A stretch of DNA of 7,954 nt from Kofleriaceae bacterium (GTDB lineage Bacteria > Myxococcota_A > Polyangia > Haliangiales > Haliangiaceae), in assembly GCA_016763395.1 (NCBI GenBank), contig JAESTW010000687.1:1-7954 (forward strand), given 5' to 3'. Each line of letters opens with the position of its first letter. Position 1 is the stretch's first letter. The notes beneath the pieces are model-generated. The model searched no databases. It was not told the DNA's origin and worked only from the letters and a program-made list of their open reading frames with translations. Below are positions 1 through 5,479 of this stretch, one piece after another. The translations under genes and the position numbers were made by a program.

Positions 1-213
1 CGTGACCAGGATGACGCGGATGACGATGACGACGACGATGACCGTCGTTCTCGCGACTCTCGAAAAAAGAAGAAAAAGAAAAAAACCAAGAAGAAGAAAA
101 AGTCTCGTCGGGACAGAGAGCGGGACAGGGACAGGGACAGAGATAGCGACTACGATGTAACTACCGACCGTGATTCCACCGGACAAGCTCTCGACGACGA
201 GAGCCCCTTTTAG
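1..213 (+). CDS. C-terminal end of a charge-block, low-complexity protein (5' truncated)
   Basis: Frame 1 is open from the window edge to TAG at 211-213, giving 71 codons (70 residues) of a protein whose start lies upstream. The visible part is built of charge blocks: an Asp run at residues 7-14, a Lys run at 22-34 broken by one Thr, then alternating Arg-Asp/Glu at about 36-48, and a mixed acidic tail ending in Ser-Pro-Phe. No fold, membrane segment or catalytic motif is visible, and the region is very probably disordered. The Asp and Lys runs mix synonymous codons (GAT/GAC, AAA/AAG), which suggests selection on charge rather than recent expansion of a simple DNA repeat, although the Arg-Asp part also contains a tandem hexamer. 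The function of the whole protein cannot be told from this end. Such tails occur on nucleic-acid-binding and surface proteins alike. It converges on the cytidylyltransferase gene with a 37-base gap. Confidence 0.75.
   Translation, partial: RDQDDADDDDDDDDRRSRDSRKKKKKKKTKKKKKSRRDRERDRDRDRDSDYDVTTDRDSTGQALDDESPF
122..139 (+). repeat. Tandem hexamer repeat (GGGACA x3) inside the charge-block coding region
   Basis: Three perfect tandem copies of GGGACA lie within the coding frame and give alternating Arg-Asp. Degenerate copies flank them on both sides. A repeat this short can change copy number by slippage in steps of two residues without breaking the frame. Confidence 0.6.
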
Positions 214-240
214 TTCCAGCTAGCTGTCGAACTCGGCTGG
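212..240. terminator. Weak dyad structures in the convergent gap
   Basis: The 37-base gap between the two convergent genes holds AGTTC (212-216) facing GAACT (229-233), with a perfect 10-base palindrome CAGCTAGCTG (217-226) inside. A competing pairing joins CCAGC (216-220) to GCTGG (236-240). No T tract follows on either strand. A bidirectional terminator is possible because of the position, but the stems are short. Confidence 0.25.
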
Positions 241-250
241 GTAGCCAGTG

Positions 251-982
251 TTACTCGGCAGCGATCATCGCTTCTGCTACTTCTAGGTCTGCCGCATCGT
301 CGATTTCTGTCCATTGACAGCCAGTGATGTCAGCAATCTCGTAGTGGCTGCCCTCTTGAATCAGTAGCTCGTACGCACGCTCGTAGTACTCATCGATTTC
401 ACCGCGTTCAATCAGCGAGCGAAGACGAGCAAAGACGGTGGCAGTGAACTCCGCGTCCACTCGGTCGATACCGATAAACTCACCGATCGAGACTGCTGGA
501 TCCATGCGCTTGTTCAACTCGAGAATGACCCCAGCCGCGTCCACGCGAACTTTCATCTCCTCGTCCCCCATGCCGTCACGGCAATCTACGGCCAGTGTTG
601 CAGGCCCCGGAGCTGCCAGTAGGGTAGGCAGAACTTTCTCGTCCATCAGAACATCACCATCGAACTTCACAAAGGACGAGTCGCCCACAGCTTCTTCTGC
701 AACCAGCAGTGAATAGAAGTTGCCCATGTCCGAGTAGCGATCGTTGTAGACAAATACCGCATTCTTGGCCAGGGGATGGTCGATGCTGGACACGTACGAT
801 TTGAGCTCGTCTGCCCGATATCCTGTGACTACGATTAACTCTGATATCTCAGTTTCGCCAATTCTCGCGATCATGCGATCAATGAGCGGGATTCCACCGA
901 CCTTAACCATGCACTTCGGGATTCCACCGGATACGGATTGCAGTCGTGTACCCATGCCTGCTGCTAAGATTATTGCTTTCAT
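251..982 (-). CDS. CTP:alcohol-phosphate cytidylyltransferase, PntC/LicC-like (candidate AEP cytidylyltransferase)
   Basis: A 243-residue single-domain nucleotidyltransferase of the GT-A-like NTP-transferase fold. The N-terminus carries the nucleotide-binding signature LAAGMGTRL (residues 6-14) followed by Pro-Lys at 22-23. Asp-Gly-Asp at 108-110 and the late Asp in WTEIDD (224-229) are the expected Mg2+ ligands. Within the fold it looks most like small cytidylyltransferases acting on phosphocholine (LicC) or 2-aminoethylphosphonate (PntC): it has the Met-Gly turn at 86-87 and the terminal W-x-E-I-D motif, and no hexapeptide-repeat domain. The ATG start at 982 is fixed by the motif. AAAGG lies about 9 bases upstream, and the start overlaps the stop of the upstream phosphatidyltransferase gene as ATGA. 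That coupling makes its CDP-alcohol product the likely substrate of the neighbour. The nearby PhnW-like aminotransferase suggests AEP as substrate; phosphocholine, phosphoethanolamine or another alcohol phosphate cannot be excluded. Confidence 0.85.
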   Translation of the reverse strand: MKAIILAAGMGTRLQSVSGGIPKCMVKVGGIPLIDRMIARIGETEISELIVVTGYRADELKSYVSSIDHPLAKNAVFVYNDRYSDMGNFYSLLVAEEAVGDSSFVKFDGDVLMDEKVLPTLLAAPGPATLAVDCRDGMGDEEMKVRVDAAGVILELNKRMDPAVSIGEFIGIDRVDAEFTATVFARLRSLIERGEIDEYYERAYELLIQEGSHYEIADITGCQWTEIDDAADLEVAEAMIAAE

Positions 983-1983
983 TGAGAATCGCCTTTACGT
1001 GGGGTGGAGGTGTGAAGGAAGACATGCAAGACAGCCAGCGCGAAATGTCCGACAGCATTGCCCATCGCCAAAAGTAGGGCTGGCAGTGGTTGTCCGAGCG
1101 CAAATGAAATGGCGAAGACACATATATACATGTCACGCCTGCCAAAAGAGCGCAGGAAGAGCATGGGAGTAAACGGATTTTCGTAGACCTCTTCGGTGTC
1201 TTGTTCGGACTCAAACCACCATCGAAACGCCATTACGTCGCCGGGCGAACCTAGTTTGGCTGCTCCGTGATAAGTGACACCGGCCGCAAAAGCGCGCATT
1301 GCGGTAGCTGCCAGCGCAAGAGGTAGCCAAATACCGCCAATCGCGATGCCCATACATGCGACAATACTGGTATCGATCACGTCATCGGAAACATTGTCGA
1401 GCCACATACCGAGCTTGCTACCCATGTGACGAACCCGAGCGAGTTCGCCGTCGACTGAGTCCAAGATGACAGCGGCAAAAATGGTTGCTCCAGCCAAGGA
1501 GAGAGCCCAACGCTCGGAGCCATGCAGGGCCAAGGCGAGGCAAGCGGTGAATCCGCAGAGGATGGACACAAAGGTAACGTTGTTGGGAGTTGTCCCGAAG
1601 TGGCACAGAAAGCGGCTTATTCGCAGGGAGATCGAGCGCAGCCAGTACCTGTCAGCGAGCCCATCATAAGGCCGGCGACAGGTTTGCAACACTGCCCATT
1701 CCGCTTTGCGTCGACTTGCATCATCGACGAGTTCAATCCCGAGGAGCTCGCTCGCGCTGACGACTCGACTCTCGTTTGGAAGCGCCTCGCCCAAACCCAG
1801 GTGAGCCACGTCCGGTAGGTTCAAGGCTTCGAATTGCTCGGCGCTGCAGCGGACTACAACTTCATGGCCCTCACGCAGATTCTCTTTCGCCAAGCGAGCA
1901 GCCACGGACATGCCCGCCACCCGCATTAGCGGTCCTGGCGCGTCAACTGGGCAGTCGATGACTACTACCGAGACCGAGCTCAT
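979..1983 (-). CDS. CDP-alcohol phosphatidyltransferase with a vestigial N-terminal domain
   Basis: A 334-residue integral membrane enzyme. Residues 175-200 match the CDP-alcohol phosphatidyltransferase signature D-x2-D-G-x2-A-R-x8-G-x3-D-x3-D completely (D175, D178, G179, A182, R183, G192, D196, D200), so it should move a phospho- or phosphono-alcohol from CMP to a lipid hydroxyl. Hydrophobic segments lie at about 134-152, 158-174, 205-227 and, as one or two helices, 284-322. The approach to the membrane part (residues 90-127, ending in an Arg-rich amphipathic stretch before the first helix) resembles the bifunctional inositol-phosphate cytidylyltransferase / di-myo-inositol-phosphate synthase family. 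In that family a full nucleotidyltransferase domain precedes it; here only about 90 residues remain, without a G-x-G-x-R loop or PK motif. No strong ribosome-binding site precedes the ATG at 1983, and Met20 is an alternative start. It is first in a two-gene operon, overlapping the cytidylyltransferase by 4 bases. Headgroup identity is inferred from the neighbours. Confidence 0.85.
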   Translation of the reverse strand: MSSVSVVVIDCPVDAPGPLMRVAGMSVAARLAKENLREGHEVVVRCSAEQFEALNLPDVAHLGLGEALPNESRVVSASELLGIELVDDASRRKAEWAVLQTCRRPYDGLADRYWLRSISLRISRFLCHFGTTPNNVTFVSILCGFTACLALALHGSERWALSLAGATIFAAVILDSVDGELARVRHMGSKLGMWLDNVSDDVIDTSIVACMGIAIGGIWLPLALAATAMRAFAAGVTYHGAAKLGSPGDVMAFRWWFESEQDTEEVYENPFTPMLFLRSFGRRDMYICVFAISFALGQPLPALLLAMGNAVGHFALAVLHVFLHTSTPRKGDSQ

Positions 1984-2089
1984 GAGGCCAGCGATACCAC
2001 GAATCCCCCGCTACTGCTGTCGAAGTTCACCGAATCTGGAGATCCAACTCAATTAGCCACTGAACTGGTAGCTGGTGTAGCCGAATGTG

Positions 2090-2126
2090 GTGGTGATTGA
2101 ACAACTACCTGTCAGGTTTTCACCAC
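2090..2126. promoter_or_regulatory. Candidate operator: nested dyads in the divergent control region
   Basis: The 223-base region between the divergent genes contains the perfect odd palindrome ACCTGTCAGGT (2107-2117, centre 2112). It lies inside a 7-base inverted repeat, GTGGTGA (2090-2096) facing TCACCAC (2120-2126). The palindrome sits just downstream of a possible leftward -10 element. A regulator bound here could control both directions, but no regulator gene is in the window. Nothing else was recognised in 1984-2206 beyond this, the leftward promoter candidate and the ribosome-binding site. Confidence 0.3.
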
Positions 2127-2153
2127 TTATAGCGTTAACTCATTGAAAGTAAA
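2126..2153 (-). promoter_or_regulatory. Candidate sigma70-type promoter for the phosphatidyltransferase-cytidylyltransferase operon
   Basis: On the minus strand a -35-like TTTACT (plus 2148-2153, 4 of 6 matches) is separated by 16 bases from a -10-like TATAAG (plus 2126-2131, 5 of 6). Transcription would start near 2119, leaving a leader of about 136 bases. The match was found by eye and the -35 is weak. No equally good rightward promoter was found for the aminotransferase fusion. Confidence 0.3.
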
Positions 2154-2193
2154 TGAGAATCGCTTGCGGATCATTTCTTGCTTTGGATGCACT

Positions 2194-2199
2194 CGGAGG
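2194..2199 (+). promoter_or_regulatory. Ribosome-binding site that sets the fusion gene's start
   Basis: CGGAGG ends 7 bases before the ATG at 2207. An in-frame ATG 54 bases upstream (2153) has no comparable site and would add 18 residues before the conserved first beta-strand, so 2207 is preferred. Confidence 0.75.
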
Positions 2200-2206
2200 T
2201 TCAATT

Positions 2207-4078
2207 ATGACTACACGCGCCATTGTTCTAGCTCACCGTCTCGTCCTTGAAGGAGGCAGCACCCTGCCATCATCCATGGTTGCATTGGTACGGCGAACAT
2301 TGACTTCACTCTATCAAGTTGGAGTGCAAGATGTTGCTGTAGTTGATGGCGAGCACGCCGAAGAGCTGCTTCAGCGACTCGATGTTGGCGAGTTCACCGG
2401 AATGAAGGTTCAGTGCTATTCCAACGAAGGTTGGCGCCAAGCCAGCGGTTCAGCGGTTCTGGCTGTTCGTGACTTCTTGCTCGCAGACTCCGGTCCCTGC
2501 TTGATTCTTCACGGCGAACGACCACTTCACAAAGAGGCACTTGCTGCTCTTTGCACGACCCAACTGGGCGGACACGCAGCTTCTATTTGTGTTTCTACTG
2601 CAGCTGATTCTTCACTCAATATCGCGGACTTGAGCGAAGAGTTCAAAGTCGTACTGCGCGGCGGACGCGGCAATAAAGCCAAAGCTGTCGAGTCTATGGG
2701 CTTGGATATCGAAGAGTACGATGCCATCTTCACCGGACACGCTTTGGTTTCGCCCGCAGCGCTTATTACGCAACTTGAAAAGCTCAGCAATCCCAGCTTA
2801 GAAGATGGTCTGTCCGGTCTCATCCAGCATGGCGGTGTGTTCATGCAAATGGGCCGAATCGCTTGGCCTTGGGGACTTGCCAATGCTGCCGAAGTAGAAG
2901 CACCTGTGTCGGCTATTTTGGAGAGCAAGCAGCATCCAGAGTACATCTTGCTCAACCCGGGGCCGGTCAATACGACTCCTCGAGTCAAGAGCGCCATGGT
3001 ACACCACGATGTTTGTCATCGCGATGCTCACTTCAGCGAGCTCATGGTTTCTCTGAACAGCAAGCTTCGCCGAGTCTTTCGTGGTTCTCCTGAGCACACC
3101 ATGTGTGTCGTAACAGGAAGCGGAACAGCGGCTATGGAATGCGGAATCTCTTCCGTTGTTCCACGAGATGCAAAAATTCTAATTGTCGATAACGGCGCCT
3201 TTGGCGAGCGTATGCACGAGATTGCTCGTTTGCACGAGATGAACATTGTGCATCTTCGATACGCGTGGGGCGATCAGGTGAACCCGGACGACATTGAACG
3301 GGCGATTGAAGAAAATCCCGATATCTCCGTAATTGCAATGACGGCACACGAGACCTCGGTTGGCCTGCTCAATCCGGTCCGCGCCGTTGGTGAGATTTGC
3401 CAGCGCTACGATGCACTCTTCTTGGTCGACGCAGTTAGTGCTCTCGGCGCAGAAGACATCGACGTCGTTCGCGACCATATTGATGTTTGTTGGGGCAGCG
3501 CCAACAAGTGCTTGCACGCTATAAGCGGTGCGGGCTTCTTGAGTGTTTCTCCTAGGACCTGGCAGAAGATTGAGAACGTCAAACCACGTTCGTACTATCT
3601 CGATCTCAAGCGTTACAAGCGCTACGCCGAAGAATTGGCACAGACTCCATTCACTCCAGCAGTATCGGCGTACTTCGCTCTCGATGCAGCTCTCAGTGAG
3701 TTCCTCGAAGATGGACACACCGCTAGAATCGCAATGTACAAGGAGCGCAATCAGCGTTTGCGAAAAGGTCTATCTGCTCTCGGCATGGAGCCGTTCACTC
3801 GGACAGGCAACGAGTCTCATTCTGTGGTTACCTGTTGCGTTCCCGACGGCGTGACATTCAAAGAGTTGTATGCCGCACTTAAAGTCCGCGGATATGTGAT
3901 TTACGGCTGTAAAGATGTTCTTTCCGATAAATTCTTACAGGTTGCCAACATGGGCGACTTGAGCATCGCGAAGATCGACGGTTTCTTGGTCACCATTGGC
4001 GAAGTAATCTCCGAGCTTCGAGCAGAGAAACTCGCCGTTGCATCCATTCATCGGGGAAGCAAGCGAGCTTCCGCGTAG
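2207..4078 (+). CDS. Fusion: degenerate nucleotidyltransferase-fold domain + PhnW-like class V aminotransferase
   Basis: A 623-residue two-domain protein. Residues 1 to about 235 follow the strand-helix order of a sugar/alcohol-phosphate nucleotidyltransferase, but the catalytic signature is gone. The first strand runs into LAHRLVLEGG instead of L-A-A-G-x-G-x-R, Pro-Lys is Pro-Ser (21-22), and the expected acidic metal site reads LHGERP (101-106). Residues about 246-605 are a PLP enzyme of the AEP:pyruvate aminotransferase (PhnW) type: LLNPGPVNTT (248-257), CHRD (270-273), GSGT (304-307), HETSVG (381-386), Asp408 for the PLP nitrogen, SANKC with the Schiff-base Lys434, and RSYYLDL (461-467). 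PhnW interconverts AEP plus pyruvate with phosphonoacetaldehyde plus alanine. Fusion of a cytidylyltransferase domain to PhnW is known for PntC of Treponema denticola, where it makes CMP-AEP. Here a separate intact cytidylyltransferase is encoded next door, so the fused domain may be structural or regulatory. The pocket arginine usual near the C-terminus (F-R-I-G-N-I-G-D) is absent (FLQVANMGD, 576-584), so substrate assignment is cautious. No signal peptide. Confidence 0.85.
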   Translation: MTTRAIVLAHRLVLEGGSTLPSSMVALVRRTLTSLYQVGVQDVAVVDGEHAEELLQRLDVGEFTGMKVQCYSNEGWRQASGSAVLAVRDFLLADSGPCLILHGERPLHKEALAALCTTQLGGHAASICVSTAADSSLNIADLSEEFKVVLRGGRGNKAKAVESMGLDIEEYDAIFTGHALVSPAALITQLEKLSNPSLEDGLSGLIQHGGVFMQMGRIAWPWGLANAAEVEAPVSAILESKQHPEYILLNPGPVNTTPRVKSAMVHHDVCHRDAHFSELMVSLNSKLRRVFRGSPEHTMCVVTGSGTAAMECGISSVVPRDAKILIVDNGAFGERMHEIARLHEMNIVHLRYAWGDQVNPDDIERAIEENPDISVIAMTAHETSVGLLNPVRAVGEICQRYDALFLVDAVSALGAEDIDVVRDHIDVCWGSANKCLHAISGAGFLSVSPRTWQKIENVKPRSYYLDLKRYKRYAEELAQTPFTPAVSAYFALDAALSEFLEDGHTARIAMYKERNQRLRKGLSALGMEPFTRTGNESHSVVTCCVPDGVTFKELYAALKVRGYVIYGCKDVLSDKFLQVANMGDLSIAKIDGFLVTIGEVISELRAEKLAVASIHRGSKRASA

Positions 4079-4084
4079 CTTCTC

Positions 4085-4105
4085 ACTCGTTAAACAATAA
4101 CGAGT
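4085..4105. terminator. Perfect 8-bp hairpin after the fusion gene
   Basis: ACTCGTTA (4085-4092) faces TAACGAGT (4098-4105) with a 5-base loop, starting 6 bases after the TAG of the aminotransferase fusion. No T tract follows on the plus strand, so it is not a classical intrinsic terminator. The position between convergent genes makes a role in transcript ends likely. Confidence 0.45.
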
Positions 4106-4108
4106 TGT

Positions 4109-4142
4109 CGGCCGTGTTCTCAGTACTCAGAGAACGCGGCCG
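4109..4142. terminator. Strong 13-bp hairpin overlapping the phosphodiesterase stop codon
   Basis: Bases 4109-4121 pair with 4130-4142 over 13 positions with a single G-U wobble and an 8-base loop. The stop codon of the leftward phosphodiesterase gene (4120-4122) spans the stem-loop junction. No clear T tract follows on either strand. Together with the hairpin at 4085 it probably separates the converging transcripts. Confidence 0.5.
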
Positions 4143-4881
4143 CAATACGTTTCGGGTCATCGGTCATAATGCCATCGGCTCCCATCGCCAGGAGTCGCCG
4201 AGCCTCTTGCACATCGTTGATCGTCCAAAAGTCGACGCGTAGTCCGAGCCCGTGGAGCTTGGCGATCTTCTCTGGCGTTGCAAGCGATATCGGCCCCTGC
4301 TGCACTGGGATTTGTGCTGCCTGTCCGCGCAGTGGCAAACGTGAGCCGAGCGGCTTGGGCAAATAGAGAGCCAGGGCCAGATCTCCGGGTGCCAATGCCG
4401 TCAGTCCGCGGTAGCCCGCTGCACGCACATGTAAAAGGGTGTACTGAGAAAAACTAGCAAGGATAACTCGCTCTTCGGCGCCAGCCTGGCGGACAATCTG
4501 CAACATCCGAGAGACCATGGAGGGAGATCGTTGCTTAAGATCGACGTTGATGACCTTGTCCGGGAATTGGTCCAGGATCTCCGCAAAGAGTGGGATGCGG
4601 TAGCCTTTGTCCGCAAAGGGCCGCTGCCGGTCACTGTCGACGAATCCCCAGCCTGCATCCCATTGGGATAGTTCGGCGTATGTCGTCCGGCGAATTTTCG
4701 CTGTCCGGTTGCACATGCGCATTCCGTCACTGTCATGAGAGACGACGATTTTTCCGTCGCTCGTCATGTGTACGTCCAACTCTAGAGCGTCAGCACCATA
4801 CGAGACCGCTAGCGCGAAACCGGGCAAGGTGTTTTCCGGCTCTTCAGCGGCAGCGCCTCGGTGGGCGTAGAGTCGTCTCAA
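4120..4881 (-). CDS. Cytosolic glycerophosphodiester phosphodiesterase (GDPD family)
   Basis: A 253-residue TIM-barrel enzyme expected to hydrolyse glycerophosphodiesters from deacylated phospholipids to glycerol-3-phosphate and an alcohol. Family signatures are in order: AHRGA (6-10, catalytic His7), PENT (15-18), ELDVH (34-38, metal ligands Glu34 and Asp36), VSHD (47-50, catalytic His49), NVDLK (112-116, where an acidic metal ligand is usual), and DFWTIND (217-223). Length is close to that of cytosolic UgpQ, and there is no signal peptide or membrane segment. The only possible start is TTG at 4881, because the frame closes at a TGA 15-18 bases upstream. The TTG overlaps the TGA of the SlyD-like gene as TTGA, so translation is probably by reinitiation. 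AAGG touches the TTG directly, too close to act as a normal ribosome-binding site for it. The enzyme may recycle headgroups of membrane lipids, but a link to the phosphonolipid genes, which converge on it, is only positional. Confidence 0.9.
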   Translation of the reverse strand: MRRLYAHRGAAAEEPENTLPGFALAVSYGADALELDVHMTSDGKIVVSHDSDGMRMCNRTAKIRRTTYAELSQWDAGWGFVDSDRQRPFADKGYRIPLFAEILDQFPDKVINVDLKQRSPSMVSRMLQIVRQAGAEERVILASFSQYTLLHVRAAGYRGLTALAPGDLALALYLPKPLGSRLPLRGQAAQIPVQQGPISLATPEKIAKLHGLGLRVDFWTINDVQEARRLLAMGADGIMTDDPKRIAAAFSEY

Positions 4882-5333
4882 CCTTTGCTTAGAACATCAG
4901 ATGGCAGAGGAGGCGGCGCAGGGTCGCTAATCGCCAATATCTCTACTTCGAAGGCGATGTTTTTCTTCGCCAAAGGATGGCAGAGCAAGGCTTCTACTGA
5001 ATCCTTTTTGATGCTCACAATCTCAATGAGAACCTCTGAATTACCAGAGCCGGCCATAAAGGAAGTTCCCTCTTTGAGCTTCGCTTCTTTGGGAAACTCG
5101 CTACGTGGAATCGTCTTTTCGTGCTTGTGCTTGGCACCACCAAAAGCTTTGGCGGCGGGAATCACACCCTTTTTCTTGGCGCCCACTTCCAATCCTTCTA
5201 GCTCTAGCTCTAAGCCTTCCAGCATGTTGCCAGCACCGTGGATGTATTCTGCAGTGCTTTCCTCAAGGACATCGCCTTTTTCCACTTGCAGCTTGATAGT
5301 AATCCGGACTCGTTTGTCTTTCCCTATTTTCAC
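4878..5333 (-). CDS. slyD: SlyD-like FKBP-type peptidyl-prolyl cis-trans isomerase
   Basis: A 151-residue protein with the split FKBP arrangement of SlyD. The first FKBP half (1-65) contains EYIHGAG (29-35), LEGLE (38-42) and the turn EVGAK (49-53) before AFGG (63-66). An insert-in-flap chaperone segment (about 67-118) includes IPRSEFP (75-81) and GTSFM (89-93). The FKBP fold closes with CHPLAKKNIAFEVEI (118-132). The role is slow prolyl isomerisation and holdase activity in the cytoplasm. The His/Cys-rich metal-binding tail of E. coli SlyD is missing and is replaced by a short Pro-rich tail (138-143). The start is GTG at 5333; no ATG is available, and this start aligns with the usual SlyD N-terminus, but no good ribosome-binding site precedes it. 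It overlaps the phosphodiesterase gene by 4 bases and is the first gene of that pair. Confidence 0.85.
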   Translation of the reverse strand: MKIGKDKRVRITIKLQVEKGDVLEESTAEYIHGAGNMLEGLELELEGLEVGAKKKGVIPAAKAFGGAKHKHEKTIPRSEFPKEAKLKEGTSFMAGSGNSEVLIEIVSIKKDSVEALLCHPLAKKNIAFEVEILAISDPAPPPLPSDVLSKG

Positions 5334-5390
5334 GACACAGCAATAGTAACGCGCGGGTAGCAGCTTCGCGAGATTGTGGGATCGCTATCG

Positions 5391-5443
5391 GAACTGAAAT
5401 CACATCTACCGAACTAGTGTGAACTGGTGATTACAGTGCGAAC
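5391..5443. promoter_or_regulatory. Phased GAAC(T) repeats in the second divergent control region
   Basis: GAACT occurs at 5391, 5411 and 5421, and GAAC again at 5440, so copies are 20, 10 and 19 bases apart, close to whole helical turns on one face of the DNA. AATCAC (5398-5403) also faces GTGATT (5427-5432) as an inverted repeat. The array lies just upstream of the candidate rightward promoter and could bind a regulator shared by the divergent genes. Nothing else recognisable was seen in the rest of 5334-5533. Confidence 0.25.
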
Positions 5444-5448
5444 AAGAT

Positions 5449-5479
5449 TTCACAGTTTCTCAAACTGGGGCCGTATAAA
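5449..5479 (+). promoter_or_regulatory. Candidate sigma70-type promoter for the lipoprotein gene
   Basis: TTCACA (5449-5454, 5 of 6 matches to the -35 consensus) and TATAAA (5474-5479, 5 of 6 to the -10) are separated by 19 bases, slightly longer than ideal. Transcription would begin near 5486, about 48 bases before the chosen GTG start. Confidence 0.4.

Noticed and set aside
983..992. TGAGAATCGC found both upstream of the cytidylyltransferase start and at 2154-2163
   Set aside because: A 10-base match between two sites in a window of this size is expected by chance, and the copies are not in equivalent positions relative to their genes.
2153..2206. Upstream ATG for the aminotransferase fusion
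   Set aside because: There is no ribosome-binding site before it, whereas CGGAGG is well placed before the ATG at 2207, where the conserved first strand begins.
2527..2997. Antisense open frame of 156 codons in the N-terminal part of the fusion gene
   Set aside because: Its composition is rich in Ser, Pro and Ala, with no family signature, and it lies entirely inside a supported gene.
3179..3718. Long open frame antisense to the aminotransferase domain (179 codons)
   Set aside because: It is the shadow of a clearly conserved coding sequence, has no recognisable motif, and a shadow frame of this length is common opposite a real gene.
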